Shown one piece after another: positions 9,198 through 17,922 of a stretch of DNA of 64,000 bases. A model generated the notes under the pieces. The model was not told the DNA's origin and made no database searches. It saw nothing but the letters and a program-made list of their open reading frames with translations. The stretch is from Janibacter cremeus (GTDB taxonomy: Bacteria > Actinomycetota > Actinomycetes > Actinomycetales > Dermatophilaceae), in NCBI RefSeq assembly GCF_013409205.1, contig NZ_JACCAE010000001.1:3100001-3164000 (forward strand). Reading direction: 5' to 3'. Both the position numbers and the translations under genes were made by a program. The number at the start of each line of letters is the position of its first letter. Within the stretch, counting starts at the first letter, position 1.

Positions 9198-10094
9198 ATG
9201 ATCTCGGTAGAGAACCTCACCAAGCGCTACGGCGGTCTCGTCGCCGTCGACGACATCACCTTTCAGGCCCGACCCGGCAGTGTCACCGGGTTCCTGGGAC
9301 CCAACGGTGCCGGCAAGTCCACCGCGATGCGGATGATGACGGGTCTGACTCCCCCCACGAGCGGCCGGGCCACTGTGCTCGGGCGCGCCTACAAGGAGTT
9401 GCCCACCCCGGGCCGGCACGTGGGCGTCATGCTGGATGCCTCCGCGCAGCACCCGGGTCGCACCGGTCGTGAGGTGCTGCGACTGGCGGCCATGCACCTC
9501 GGGCTCGGCAACGACGAGGTCCGCCAGTCCCTGGGCCGCGTCGGCCTCACCGAGAAGGAGTCGGCCCGGCGAGTGCGCAACTACTCGCTCGGGATGCGTC
9601 AGCGACTGGGTCTGGCGGCAGCGCTGCTCGGACGCCCGCAGGTGCTCATCCTCGACGAGCCGGCCAACGGGCTCGACCCGCAGGGCATCCACTGGATGCG
9701 TGGACTGCTGCGCGACTTCGCGGACGCCGGCGGTACCGTGCTGCTCTCCTCGCACCTGCTCAGCGAGGTGCAGGTCATCGCCGACGAGATCGTGATGATC
9801 GGCCACGGCCGGATCGTCACCCGGGGGCGCACGAGCGAGCTGCTCGATGCCCGCGGGACCCGGGTGCGCTCGCTCGATGATGCCCGGCTGGCCACTGCCC
9901 TGGAGGTGGCCGGCCACACCGTGACCACCGACCGGTCCGGTCTCGTGGTCCCAGCACCGCCCGAGGACGTCGGGCGGGTCGCGCTGGAGGCCGGAGTCGT
10001 CCTGCTCGAGCTGCGCGCCGGTGGAGCCGGCGGCCTGGAGGAGATGTTCCTGGAGATCACCGCCGCCGACGCACGCGAAGGAGTAGCGGCATGA
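9198..10094 (+). CDS. ABC transporter ATP-binding protein (drug/antibiotic-exporter type)
   Basis: 298 residues. Walker A is GPNGAGKST (about 34-42), the signature motif is YSLGMRQRLGLA, and Walker B is VLILDEPANGLDP, followed by an H-loop in LLSSHLLSE. A C-terminal extension of about 85 residues after the NBD is typical of DrrA/CcmA-like exporter ATPases. The ATG at 9198 starts the domain directly; ATGs at 9162 and 9186 are upstream alternatives. A CATGCT hexamer 7 nt before it would permit leaderless initiation. Overlaps the permease gene (ATGA). Divergent from the two-component genes, a common layout for envelope-stress or antibiotic-responsive exporters. Confidence 0.9.
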   Translation: MISVENLTKRYGGLVAVDDITFQARPGSVTGFLGPNGAGKSTAMRMMTGLTPPTSGRATVLGRAYKELPTPGRHVGVMLDASAQHPGRTGREVLRLAAMHLGLGNDEVRQSLGRVGLTEKESARRVRNYSLGMRQRLGLAAALLGRPQVLILDEPANGLDPQGIHWMRGLLRDFADAGGTVLLSSHLLSEVQVIADEIVMIGHGRIVTRGRTSELLDARGTRVRSLDDARLATALEVAGHTVTTDRSGLVVPAPPEDVGRVALEAGVVLLELRAGGAGGLEEMFLEITAADAREGVAA

Positions 10095-10876
10095 GCGCCA
10101 TCACCGCACCCACCACCGACGTACCACCCACGCTGCCCGTCCTCGAGGACGTCGGGAAGGTCTCCTTCCTGCGGCTCGTGGCCATCGAGCTGCGCAAGTC
10201 GGTCAACACCCGCGCCGGGATGTGGCTGATGATCGTCATGGCGGGCATCTCGCTCGTCGTCGTGGGCGCCTTCGCCATCTGGGGGCCGGACGAGGGGCGC
10301 ACGTTCGCGACCTTCCTCGGCCTCACCGGCACCCCCCTGATGATGCTGCTGCCGATCGTGGGCATCATGCTCGCCACCCAGGAGTGGAGCACGCGCACCG
10401 GGCTGGTCACCTTCACCCTGGAGCCGCGTCGCGGCCTGGTCGTCGCCGCGAAGCTGGTCGCCTCGATCGTCCTCGGCCTCCTCGTCCTCGCTGCGGCCTT
10501 CGTCGCCGCCGGGCTCGTCACGACCCTCGTGGGGGGGCAGTGGAGCCTGGCGGGGGTGTCCGTCGGCGGCATGGTGCTGGCGATGGTCATCTTCGTCCTG
10601 CAGGGCGCCGGCTTCGGTCTGGCCTTCCTCAACACCCCGTTCGCCATCGTGGCCTCGCTCGTGCTGCCGACCGCGTGGACCATCGCCATCGGCCTGATCA
10701 CGGCGCTGCGTGACGTCGCCCCCTGGCTCAACCTCGAGCAGCCGGTCGGTCTGCTCCTCTCGGGTGCCGGCATGACCGGGGAGAACTGGGCGCAGCTGGG
10801 CACCGCGAGCCTGGTCTGGGTCGGGTTGCCGATCGCCGTCGGGACCTGGCGGGTGCTCACCCGCGAGGTGAAGTAG
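10091..10876 (+). CDS. ABC transporter permease (ABC-2 type)
   Basis: 261 residues with about six hydrophobic segments. The first membrane span (about residues 44-62) follows an N-terminal cytoplasmic stretch with the LRLVAIELRKSVNTR signature seen in ABC-2 permeases. It pairs with the preceding ATPase and overlaps it by 4 bp. The substrate cannot be assigned. Ends in TAG immediately before a strong hairpin terminator. Confidence 0.88.
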   Translation: MSAITAPTTDVPPTLPVLEDVGKVSFLRLVAIELRKSVNTRAGMWLMIVMAGISLVVVGAFAIWGPDEGRTFATFLGLTGTPLMMLLPIVGIMLATQEWSTRTGLVTFTLEPRRGLVVAAKLVASIVLGLLVLAAAFVAAGLVTTLVGGQWSLAGVSVGGMVLAMVIFVLQGAGFGLAFLNTPFAIVASLVLPTAWTIAIGLITALRDVAPWLNLEQPVGLLLSGAGMTGENWAQLGTASLVWVGLPIAVGTWRVLTREVK

Positions 10877-10879
10877 CCC

Positions 10880-10931
10880 GCACACGCCTCGGCCCGGTCA
10901 CCCCAGGGGGCGACCGGGCCGTGGCGTGTGC
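10880..10931. terminator. Bidirectional hairpin terminator between convergent genes
   Basis: Two 20-nt arms (10880-10899 and 10912-10931) pair with a single mismatch around a 12-nt loop. The stem is GC-rich and has no U tract, as is common in actinobacteria. It separates the ABC permease (+) from the glutamate-synthase-like gene (-), with the stops 3 and 6 bp from the arms, so it can serve both strands. Confidence 0.85.
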
Positions 10932-10937
10932 GCCCGC

Positions 10938-12509
10938 TCAGACGAGGGTGGCCTCGGGATGACGGCGCGTCTCGCCATGGGTGGCCGTGCTGGACATGAG
11001 GTCGACGATCTGCGCAGCATCCGACTCGTTGAGGGTGCCCCAGCCGTTCTGGTACCCGTAGATGTCGCCGAGCGGGACCGCCGAGCGATGACCGTCGAGG
11101 ATCTCGATGTCATCGACGGTGAGCAGGCCCGGATGCCAGACCCCGCACGCCTCTGAGACCTTGAGCAGGTCACGGCGCAGGGTGCGCACGTAGTTGTCGA
11201 GACGGTTGGCCTTCAACGTCGGGTCGAGTCCACGCTCCAGCCACGGGTTCTGCGTGGCGACGCCGGTGGGGCAGCGGTCGGTGTGGCACTTCTGTGCCTG
11301 GATGCAGCCGACGGAGAGCATGGCCTCGCGCGCGACGCTGACCATGTCGGCCCCGAGGGCGAAGGCCACGAGGGCGTTCTCGGGCAGGCCGAGCTTCCCG
11401 CTGCCGATCCAGGTGACCCGGTCGGTCATGCCGGCCTGCGCGAAGAGGGAGTAGACCCGCGTGAAGGCCAGCCGGTAGGGCAGGGCCACCGCGTCCGAGA
11501 AGACGAGAGGGGCCGCCCCGGTCCCCCCTTCGCCGCCGTCGATCTGGATGTAGTCCACGCCCCGCTGGCCGTCTGCCATCTGCTCGACCAGGCCTTCCCA
11601 CAGACCCGTGCCACCGACCGCGGACTTGATCCCGACGGGCAGGCCGGTCTCCTGCGCGATCAGCTCGACGAAGTCGAGCATGGAGTCGACGTCGTGGAAC
11701 TCGCTGTGCCGGGCCGGGCTGGCGCAATCCCGGTCCATGGGGATGCCGCGGGTGCGCGCGATCTCCTCGGAGATCTTCTCCGAGGGAAGGTGCCCGCCCA
11801 AGCCGGGTTTGGCGCCCTGACTCAGCTTGATCTCGATCGCCTTGACCGGTGCGGACTGGACGACGTCCTTGAGCATGGCCAGATCGAAGCGGCCGTTGTC
11901 GTCGCGGCACCCGAAGTAGGCGGTGCCGATCTGGAAGATCAGGTCGCCGCCCTGGCGGTGGTAGGGGGAGAGCGAGCCCTCGCCGGTGTTGTGCATGATC
12001 CCGGCCTGCTTGGCGCCCTTGTTCAGCGCGGTGATGGCATTGCCGGAGAGGGAGCCGAAGCTCATCGCGGAGATGTTGACCACGGACTCGGGGCGGAAGG
12101 CATGTCGGCGTCCCCTGGGCGCCCCGAGGACCTTCGCGGACGGGAGCGTGATGCGATCGGAGTCGGTGACCGAGCTGGAGGCGGCGACGTCCGAAAAGGT
12201 GCGGTGCTTGAAGATCGCGTAGCCATCGAGGTGCTCGACGTCGTTGTCGGTGCCGAAGCCGGTGTAGTTGTTCTGCCTCTTCGACGAGGCGTACACCCAG
12301 GAGCGTTGGTCCCGGCTGAAGGGCCGCTCCTCGTCGTTGCTGGTGACGATGTACTGCCGCAGTTCTGGCCCGATCTTCTCCAGCAGGTAGCGAGCGTTGG
12401 CGATGACGGGGAAGTTGCGACTGAGCGCATGCTTCTTCTGGAGCAGGTCGCGGGCGGCGATCCCGATGGTTCCGGCAGCGAGCGTGGTGAGGATGGCCTT
12501 GGACTTCAT
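10938..12509 (-). CDS. FMN-binding glutamate synthase family protein, membrane-anchored
   Basis: 523 residues from the ATG at 12509 (another ATG lies 9 bp upstream). A single hydrophobic N-terminal segment (about residues 5-22) is followed by a GltB-type FMN/2-oxoglutarate domain with SAMSFGSLSG, IKLSQGAKPGLGGHLP and IDGGEGGTGAAPL. Cysteines in SVGCIQAQKCHTDRCPTG match the 3Fe-4S site of GltB. There is no glutaminase domain, and no GltD partner is adjacent. The physiological reaction of these stand-alone proteins is not settled; the true gltBD pair is present at 52068-58080. Divergent from efp. Confidence 0.85.
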   Translation of the reverse strand: MKSKAILTTLAAGTIGIAARDLLQKKHALSRNFPVIANARYLLEKIGPELRQYIVTSNDEERPFSRDQRSWVYASSKRQNNYTGFGTDNDVEHLDGYAIFKHRTFSDVAASSSVTDSDRITLPSAKVLGAPRGRRHAFRPESVVNISAMSFGSLSGNAITALNKGAKQAGIMHNTGEGSLSPYHRQGGDLIFQIGTAYFGCRDDNGRFDLAMLKDVVQSAPVKAIEIKLSQGAKPGLGGHLPSEKISEEIARTRGIPMDRDCASPARHSEFHDVDSMLDFVELIAQETGLPVGIKSAVGGTGLWEGLVEQMADGQRGVDYIQIDGGEGGTGAAPLVFSDAVALPYRLAFTRVYSLFAQAGMTDRVTWIGSGKLGLPENALVAFALGADMVSVAREAMLSVGCIQAQKCHTDRCPTGVATQNPWLERGLDPTLKANRLDNYVRTLRRDLLKVSEACGVWHPGLLTVDDIEILDGHRSAVPLGDIYGYQNGWGTLNESDAAQIVDLMSSTATHGETRRHPEATLV

Positions 12510-12641
12510 GCCCGCCATCCTGCACCCTGCGCTGCCGCTCCGGAAGGATGCGCGACCGAGTGGTCGCATGGGCGGTGGTGCCACCTACCTCCTCCTCGAC
12601 CGCTCAACGAGCGCGAAGGGGTGACCGGCGCCTTCGCCGGT

Positions 12642-12647
12642 TAGGAT
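12642..12647 (+). promoter_or_regulatory. Putative promoter of efp-nusB (TAGGAT -10)
   Basis: TAGGAT at 12642-12647 lies in the divergent region between the FMN protein and efp. It directly follows a perfect 6-bp hairpin (12625-12630 with 12635-12640). The predicted transcript would have a leader of about 65 nt. The -35 is not convincing (GTGACC with a 15-bp spacer). The rest of 12510-12718 shows no gene. Confidence 0.45.
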
Positions 12648-12718
12648 GCTGGGCGGCCCTCGTGCGCCGGACGGGCGCACGGGGATGACAACGACTCCGA
12701 CGCGAAGGCGAGCAGCAC

Positions 12719-13279
12719 GTGGCATCGACGAACGACCTCAAGAACGGCATGGTCCTCAACCTCGAGGGGCAGCTGTGGACCGTCGTGGAGTTCCAGCACG
12801 TCAAGCCCGGCAAGGGGCCGGCCTTCGTGCGCACGAAGCTGAAGAACGTCACCAGCGGCAAGAGCATCGACAAGACCTTCAACGCGGGCACCAAGGTCGA
12901 GACGTCGAACGTCGACAAGCAGACGATGCAGTACCTCTACAACGACGGCACCGACTTCATCTTCATGGATCCGGGCACCTTCGACCAGATCCCGGTCACG
13001 CCGGAGGTCATGGGAGAGGCCAGCAAGTTCCTCCTCGAGAACAACGAGGCGGTCGTGGCCAGGCACGAGGGCAACGTCCTCTACGTGGAGCTGCCGCCGT
13101 CGGTCGAGCTCGAGATCACCTACACCGAGCCGGGCCTGCAGGGTGACCGCTCCACGGGTGGGTCCAAGTCGGCCACTGTCGAGACCGGCGCCGAGATCTC
13201 GGTGCCGCTCTTCCTCGAGCAGGGCACTCGCGTGAAGGTCGACACCCGCGACGGCTCCTACCTCGGTCGCGTGAACTGA
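12719..13279 (+). CDS. efp: Elongation factor P
   Basis: 186 residues, the normal family length, GTG start. Domain I has the loop KPGKGPAF with the tip residue K32, the position modified or required in other bacteria. OB-type domains II and III follow, with [16 protein letters not shown] and the C-terminal [15 protein letters not shown] relieves ribosome stalling at polyproline stretches. No EpmA/YmfI-type modification gene is nearby. nusB starts directly after the stop, so the two are cotranscribed. Confidence 0.97.
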   Translation: MASTNDLKNGMVLNLEGQLWTVVEFQHVKPGKGPAFVRTKLKNVTSGKSIDKTFNAGTKVETSNVDKQTMQYLYNDGTDFIFMDPGTFDQIPVTPEVMGEASKFLLENNEAVVARHEGNVLYVELPPSVELEITYTEPGLQGDRSTGGSKSATVETGAEISVPLFLEQGTRVKVDTRDGSYLGRVN

Positions 13280-13693
13280 GTGAGCGCACGCACCAAGGCC
13301 CGCAAGCGGGCCATCGACCTGCTCTTCGAGGCGGAGTCGCGAGAGCTCAACGCCGGTGAGCTGGCACAGGAGCGGGCCGAGCGGCCCGTGACCCCGGCGC
13401 CGCTGAACCCGTACACGATCACCGCGGTCCGGGGGATCGTCGCGCACTGGAGCGACATCAACGACGCCCTGACGACCTACAGCCAGGGCTGGAGCCTGGC
13501 GCGGATGCCCGACGTGGACCGCGCGATCCTTCGCCTTGGTGCCTGGGAGATCCTGTACTGCGACGACGTGCCCGACGAGGTCGCCGTCAGCGAGGCCGTC
13601 GCCCTGGCCACGCAGCTGAGCACCGATGAGTCCCCCCGCTTCATCAACGGTCTGCTCGCGCGGATCGTCGAGGTCAAGCCCACGCTCGTCTGA
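13280..13693 (+). CDS. nusB: Transcription antitermination protein NusB
   Basis: 137 residues, all-helical. It begins ARTKARKRAIDLLFEAE and ends with LATQLSTDESPRFINGLLARI, both conserved in NusB. With NusE (S10) it binds boxA RNA and supports rRNA antitermination. The GTG start abuts the efp stop with no intervening base. efp-nusB is the standard actinobacterial order. Confidence 0.95.
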   Translation: MSARTKARKRAIDLLFEAESRELNAGELAQERAERPVTPAPLNPYTITAVRGIVAHWSDINDALTTYSQGWSLARMPDVDRAILRLGAWEILYCDDVPDEVAVSEAVALATQLSTDESPRFINGLLARIVEVKPTLV

Positions 13694-13719
13694 ACCATCC
13701 CAATCGTGAGGAGACTCCA

Positions 13720-15012
13720 GTGCACCCGCAGCAGGCACCCAGGACGAGTACGACGCCCGACCCCCCGGACCGAGGTGCTGTGATCGGTGAGGGCCTCACG
13801 TGGCTCGCCCGCTGGTCCCTGCGGATGCTCATCGTTGCTGCTGCAGCCGCTCTCGCATGGTGGGTCCTCGGTGCCCTGTGGGTCGGCGTCTTCCCCGTGC
13901 TGCTGGCACTCCTGGTCACCAGCGTCATGTGGCCACCGACGGCGTGGCTGCGTCGTCACCGCGTGCCGTCGGCCGTGGCCGCCGTCATCGTCCTCATCGG
14001 CGCCCTGGCGATCTTCTTCGGTGTCCTCGGGGCGATCACCCCATCGCTGGTCAGCCAGTCCGGTGAGCTGGCCGACTCGGCGAGCAAAGGACTGACCGAC
14101 TTGCAGGAGCGGGCGGGTCAACCTCCCTTCAACCTCGACAGCGCGACGATCGACGACGGGGTCGAGTCAGCCACGGAATGGCTCCAGGCCCGCGGCGGGG
14201 ACATCGCCTCGGGTGCACTAGCGGGTGCCTCCGCGGTGGGTGGGGGACTGGTGACCCTCATCCTCGTGCTCGTTCTGTCGTTCTTTTTCCTCAAGGACGG
14301 GCCACAGTTCCTCCCCTTCGTCCGCCGAGTCGCCGGTGAGCGAGCCGGAGCCCACCTGACCGAGGTCGCCTCGCGATCATGGACCACCCTCAGCGGATTC
14401 ATCCGTACCCAAGCTCTCGTCTCCGGGGTCGATGCCGTGTTCATCGGGATCGGTCTCGTCGTGCTCGGGGTGCCGCTGGCCTTCCCTCTGGCCATCCTGA
14501 CCTTCTTCGCCGGCTTCATCCCCATCGTCGGTGCCATCTCCCTGGGAGCACTCTCGGTCCTCGTCGCCCTCGTGGGGAAGGGGACGACGACCGCCGTCCT
14601 GGTCCTCGTGCTCATCATCGTGGTGCAGCAGTTGGAGAGCAATGTGCTCCAGCCCTTCCTGCAGGGCCGCTCGATGCAGCTGCATGCCGGCATCATCCTG
14701 CTCTCCGTCGCCGTCGGTGGCACGGTCTTCGGCATCGTCGGGGCCTTCCTCGCTGTGCCGGCCGCTGCCGTCGGCGCTGTCATCGTGCGTTACCTCAGCG
14801 AGCAGGCGAACCTGAGGTCCGGGGCCGTGCACCCGCAGGATGTGCGCTCGGAGACCGATGAGGGGTGGCGGGCGGCTGAGCGAGCTGAGCGGGCGTACCT
14901 GCAGGCGCGGTCCGGGACCGACCAGGAGCCCCGTCCCCGAGCGGCGGCCGACGCGCACCCGACGCCACCACCCGGACCGCTTGCGCGGCTCCTCGACCGC
15001 CTTTTCAGTTGA
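13720..15012 (+). CDS. AI-2E family transporter (PF01594)
   Basis: 430 residues with about eight hydrophobic segments. The first pair is at about residues 36-75, followed by one at about 87-105 and a soluble loop. A C-terminal set includes the family region AGFIPIVGAISLGALSVLVAL and QQLESNVLQPFLQGRSMQLH. A GTGAGGAG Shine-Dalgarno precedes the GTG start. The family is named after TqsA but most members have other or unknown substrates, including Na+/H+ exchange, so transport of AI-2 is not implied. The last 65 residues are charged and probably cytoplasmic. Confidence 0.9.
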   Translation: MHPQQAPRTSTTPDPPDRGAVIGEGLTWLARWSLRMLIVAAAAALAWWVLGALWVGVFPVLLALLVTSVMWPPTAWLRRHRVPSAVAAVIVLIGALAIFFGVLGAITPSLVSQSGELADSASKGLTDLQERAGQPPFNLDSATIDDGVESATEWLQARGGDIASGALAGASAVGGGLVTLILVLVLSFFFLKDGPQFLPFVRRVAGERAGAHLTEVASRSWTTLSGFIRTQALVSGVDAVFIGIGLVVLGVPLAFPLAILTFFAGFIPIVGAISLGALSVLVALVGKGTTTAVLVLVLIIVVQQLESNVLQPFLQGRSMQLHAGIILLSVAVGGTVFGIVGAFLAVPAAAVGAVIVRYLSEQANLRSGAVHPQDVRSETDEGWRAAERAERAYLQARSGTDQEPRPRAAADAHPTPPPGPLARLLDRLFS

Positions 15013-15059
15013 CCGGGCCCCAGGACTGGCCGTGCGGACCGAGCGCGCAGGATCGCCAC

Positions 15060-16253
15060 ATGCCATCCCCACACACGCTGGTGAAGCCAGTCGCACCGGG
15101 CGACCCGGCGCTCGCCGCCCTCGCCGCCCTCGAGGATGCCGCTGGAGAGATGATCGCCGAGGTCATGGACACCTCGCACCGGGCCGCGGCGCCATCGGGG
15201 GAACAGCGACTGGAGCGGCCGGGGTTCGTCCTCGTCGCCGGCGACCCACCGGTTGGGTTCACACACGTCCTCGACCTCGATGGCCACGCGCACCTCGACC
15301 AGCTGTCGGTGCACCCGGACAGCATGCGCAGGGGTATCGGGCGTGAACTCGTCACCGCCGCACTGGTAGAGGCGGCTCGTCGCGGTCACGACGAGCTGAC
15401 TGTGTGCACCTACGCCGAGATCGTGTGGGACGGGCCCTTCTACCGCCAACTGGGGTTCCGTGAGATCGAGGAGGTCACTGCGCCCGAGCCGGTCCGGGCG
15501 ACACGGGCGCGGGAACGCGCAGCCGGCCTCGATGCCGGAGGCCGTCGGATCATCATGCGTGTTCCCTTGGCGAGAACCGTCGTGGAACCCCGCCCCGCGG
15601 TCAGCGTCATCCCCGTTCGGGACGCGGCGATGGGGCTGGAGGTCTTCGTGCAACATCGGCAGGCCACCATGGATTTCGCAGCCGGCGCAGTGGTCTTTCC
15701 CGGGGGGCGGTGCGACGCGGCGGACACTGTTGCGGGGGCACGCATCCCCCTTCCCGCCGACGTGGTCGAGGACCACGTGCGGCGCTGGGCCGAGACCAGT
15801 GCCGGCGCCGGTGCCCGGGAGGCGCGGACACTGCTCGCGACGGGGTTGCGCGAGCTGCAGGAGGAGACCGGGATGGTGGCCGAGCCGACCGCCCTGGTGC
15901 CGTGGGACCGCTGGGTCACGCCCGAGATCGTCCCCAAGCGCTTCGACGTCGCCTTCTACGTGCTGCACGTTCCCCGGGATGCGGCGAGCCAACCAGAGCA
16001 CTCCACGACCGAGGCCACCCATTCCGGGTGGGAGTCGGTGACCGGGCTGCTGGCGGGGTTGGGGACCGGGCGGGTGACGATGCTCACGCCGACCCGGGTC
16101 ATCGTCGAGGAGCTCGCCGGGCTCGGATCCGTGGACGCCATCATGGCGCTGCGGCCGGCGATCACGACGGTGCGTGACGACCGGCCGGACAGGCGACCCC
16201 GGCCGGGCGCCGAACCACGGACCGTTGTGCGGGCGCCCGGGCAGGAGCGGTAG
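15060..16253 (+). CDS. GNAT acetyltransferase-Nudix hydrolase fusion
   Basis: 397 residues. Residues about 1-165 form a GNAT domain: the acetyl-CoA loop is in [18 protein letters not shown], followed by [12 protein letters not shown]. From about 180 a Nudix domain begins with the FPGGR half of the Nudix box. An insertion of roughly 45 residues separates it from the RELQEETGM half, the split arrangement known from NUDT19/RP2p-like hydrolases. [20 protein letters not shown] also resembles that group, suggesting a CoA-type substrate. An ATG start 6 nt after CAGGAT is preferred to an upstream TTG at 15009. Its TAG stop forms the first bases of the pyrR promoter hexamer. Confidence 0.85.
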   Translation: MPSPHTLVKPVAPGDPALAALAALEDAAGEMIAEVMDTSHRAAAPSGEQRLERPGFVLVAGDPPVGFTHVLDLDGHAHLDQLSVHPDSMRRGIGRELVTAALVEAARRGHDELTVCTYAEIVWDGPFYRQLGFREIEEVTAPEPVRATRARERAAGLDAGGRRIIMRVPLARTVVEPRPAVSVIPVRDAAMGLEVFVQHRQATMDFAAGAVVFPGGRCDAADTVAGARIPLPADVVEDHVRRWAETSAGAGAREARTLLATGLRELQEETGMVAEPTALVPWDRWVTPEIVPKRFDVAFYVLHVPRDAASQPEHSTTEATHSGWESVTGLLAGLGTGRVTMLTPTRVIVEELAGLGSVDAIMALRPAITTVRDDRPDRRPRPGAEPRTVVRAPGQER

Positions 16254-16256
16254 GGT
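16251..16256 (+). promoter_or_regulatory. -10 hexamer (TAGGGT) of the pyr operon
   Basis: TAGGGT begins with the TAG stop of the GNAT-Nudix gene. A start about 7 nt downstream (about 16263) would place a 7-bp hairpin (CGATCGG/CCGATCG with a CACA loop, 16262-16279) at the very 5' end of the pyr mRNA, followed by the PyrR element. Confidence 0.55.
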
Positions 16257-16283
16257 CGACCCGATCGGCACACCGATCGACAT

Positions 16284-16318
16284 CCTTTAACCACTGTCCC
16301 GTGAGGCAGAGAAGGAGG
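16284..16318 (+). promoter_or_regulatory. PyrR-binding RNA element overlapping the pyrR Shine-Dalgarno
   Basis: The loop UCCCGUGAGG (16297-16306) matches the UCCNGNGAGG core recognised by PyrR. It is closed by CUG/CAG (16294-16296 with 16307-16309). Below an internal bulge, CCUU (16284-16287) can pair with AAGG (16312-16315), which belongs to the Shine-Dalgarno AAGGAGG (16312-16318). PyrR-UMP binding would therefore hide the ribosome site, the translational repression described for mycobacterial PyrR rather than Bacillus-style attenuation. No terminator hairpin lies between the element and pyrR. Confidence 0.75.
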
Positions 16319-16330
16319 TCTACGACACCC

Positions 16331-16915
16331 ATGTGTCCGGACTCGCCGCCCCCGCAGGCCCCCGACCAGTCCCCGCCCAACCGCGAGGTCCTCAGCGCCG
16401 GTGACATCTCCCGAGCGCTGCGCCGCATCGCCCACGAGGTCGTCGAGCGCAACAAGGGGGCCGGCAACGTCGTCCTCCTGGGCATCCCCAGCCGCGGTGT
16501 AGAGCTCGCCCGCCGCCTGGGCGCCCTCATCGCCGAGATCGAGGGCAGTGAGGTGCCCGTCGGCTCGCTCGACGTGACGATGTACCGGGACGACCTGCGA
16601 GGTCGTCCGACGAAGACCCCGCACCAGACCCACTTCCCCTCCTCCGGTGTCGACGACCGCGTGGTGGTCCTCGTCGACGACGTGCTCTACTCCGGACGCA
16701 CCGTGCGGGCCGCCCTCGATGCGCTGGCCGACTACGGCCGGCCACGAGCCGTGCGACTGGCCGTGCTCGTCGACCGAGGTCACCGAGAGCTTCCGATCCG
16801 TGCCGACCACGTCGGCAAGAACCTCCCCACCTCCCACTCCGAGCGGGTGACGGTCCGCCTGACCGGCCATGACGACGTCGACGACTCCGTGACGATCTCC
16901 AGGAGGGAGGGATGA
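16331..16915 (+). CDS. pyrR: Bifunctional pyrimidine operon regulator / uracil phosphoribosyltransferase
   Basis: 194 residues. The PRPP-binding loop is [22 protein letters not shown], and the dimerisation/RNA-binding region includes [13 protein letters not shown] and [15 protein letters not shown]. The C-terminus [18 protein letters not shown] is characteristic of PyrR. The ATG at 16331 follows AAGGAGG by 12 nt; an in-frame GTG at 16301 is rejected because it lies inside the RNA element. It senses UMP and represses its own operon through the upstream element. A proline-rich N-terminal extension of about 20 residues is not part of the fold. Overlaps pyrB (ATGA). Confidence 0.95.
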   Translation: MCPDSPPPQAPDQSPPNREVLSAGDISRALRRIAHEVVERNKGAGNVVLLGIPSRGVELARRLGALIAEIEGSEVPVGSLDVTMYRDDLRGRPTKTPHQTHFPSSGVDDRVVVLVDDVLYSGRTVRAALDALADYGRPRAVRLAVLVDRGHRELPIRADHVGKNLPTSHSERVTVRLTGHDDVDDSVTISRREG

Positions 16916-17922
16916 CCCGACACCTGCTGTCCGTCGCCGACCTGGACGACGATGCCCTCCGCTCCGTGCTCTCGACCGCAACCGAGATGCACGACGTGCA
17001 GCACCGTGCGGTCAAGAAGATCCCGACCCTGCGCGGACGCACCGTGATCAACCTCTTCTTCGAGGACTCCACCCGCACCCGGTCCTCCTTCGAGATCGCC
17101 GGCAAGTGGATGAGCGCGGACACGATCAACATCACCGGGAAGGGGTCGTCGGCCTCCAAGGGTGAGTCCCTGCGTGACACCGTGCGTACCATCGCCGCGA
17201 TGGGCGTGGACGCGATCGTCATGCGCCACCAGGCATCCGGGGCCGCCCACCAGGTCGCAGACTGGTTCGACGAGTCCGGGGTCGCGACCTCGGTCCTCAA
17301 CGCCGGTGACGGTACCCACGAGCACCCCACCCAGGCCCTCCTGGACGCCTACACCCTCGAGCGGCGGCTCGGCTCGCTCGAGGGGAAGCGGATCGCGATC
17401 GTCGGTGACATCACCCACTCACGGGTCTTTCGTTCCAACGTGCTCGCCCTGCCACGGCTCGGTGCGCACGTCACCGTGGTCGCACCGCCCACGCTCATGC
17501 CCAGCGGGGTCACCGCCTGGGCCGCAGCCGACGGCTTCGCCCTCGCCGACGACCTCGATGAGGTCATCGACTCGGGCGTCGACGCGCTGATGATGCTGCG
17601 GGTGCAGCGCGAGCGCATGGCCGGCGGGTTCTTCCCCACGCCCCGCGAGTACACGGTCGGCTACGGACTCACCCGTGATCGGCTCGCGGCACTGACGGCG
17701 CACAACCCGGATGCGGTCATCTGCCACCCCGGCCCGATGAACCGCGGCCTGGAGATCGCCGCCGACGCCGCCGACGCGGCCAGCAGTCTCGTGCTCGACC
17801 AGGTCAGCGCCGGTGTCGCCGTGCGGATGAGTGTCCTGTACCACCTCCTCGCCTCGGACGGCACCGTCGAAGGCGCCGACCTGAGGCGCGAGGGACGAGC
17901 CACGAAGGGGAGCCACGCATGA
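16912..17922 (+). CDS. pyrB: Aspartate carbamoyltransferase catalytic subunit
   Basis: 336 residues. The carbamoyl-phosphate site is [23 protein letters not shown], the aspartate-domain block and [11 protein letters not shown] near the C-terminus are all present. It makes N-carbamoyl-aspartate, the committed step of pyrimidine synthesis. No pyrI regulatory subunit is present, so control likely rests on PyrR. Overlaps pyrR and pyrC by 4 bp on each side. Confidence 0.97.
   Translation: MTRHLLSVADLDDDALRSVLSTATEMHDVQHRAVKKIPTLRGRTVINLFFEDSTRTRSSFEIAGKWMSADTINITGKGSSASKGESLRDTVRTIAAMGVDAIVMRHQASGAAHQVADWFDESGVATSVLNAGDGTHEHPTQALLDAYTLERRLGSLEGKRIAIVGDITHSRVFRSNVLALPRLGAHVTVVAPPTLMPSGVTAWAAADGFALADDLDEVIDSGVDALMMLRVQRERMAGGFFPTPREYTVGYGLTRDRLAALTAHNPDAVICHPGPMNRGLEIAADAADAASSLVLDQVSAGVAVRMSVLYHLLASDGTVEGADLRREGRATKGSHA

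Noticed and set aside
16301..16330. Upstream GTG as pyrR start
   Set aside because: It would place the initiation codon inside the PyrR-binding loop and give an arginine-rich extension; AAGGAGG lies downstream of it.
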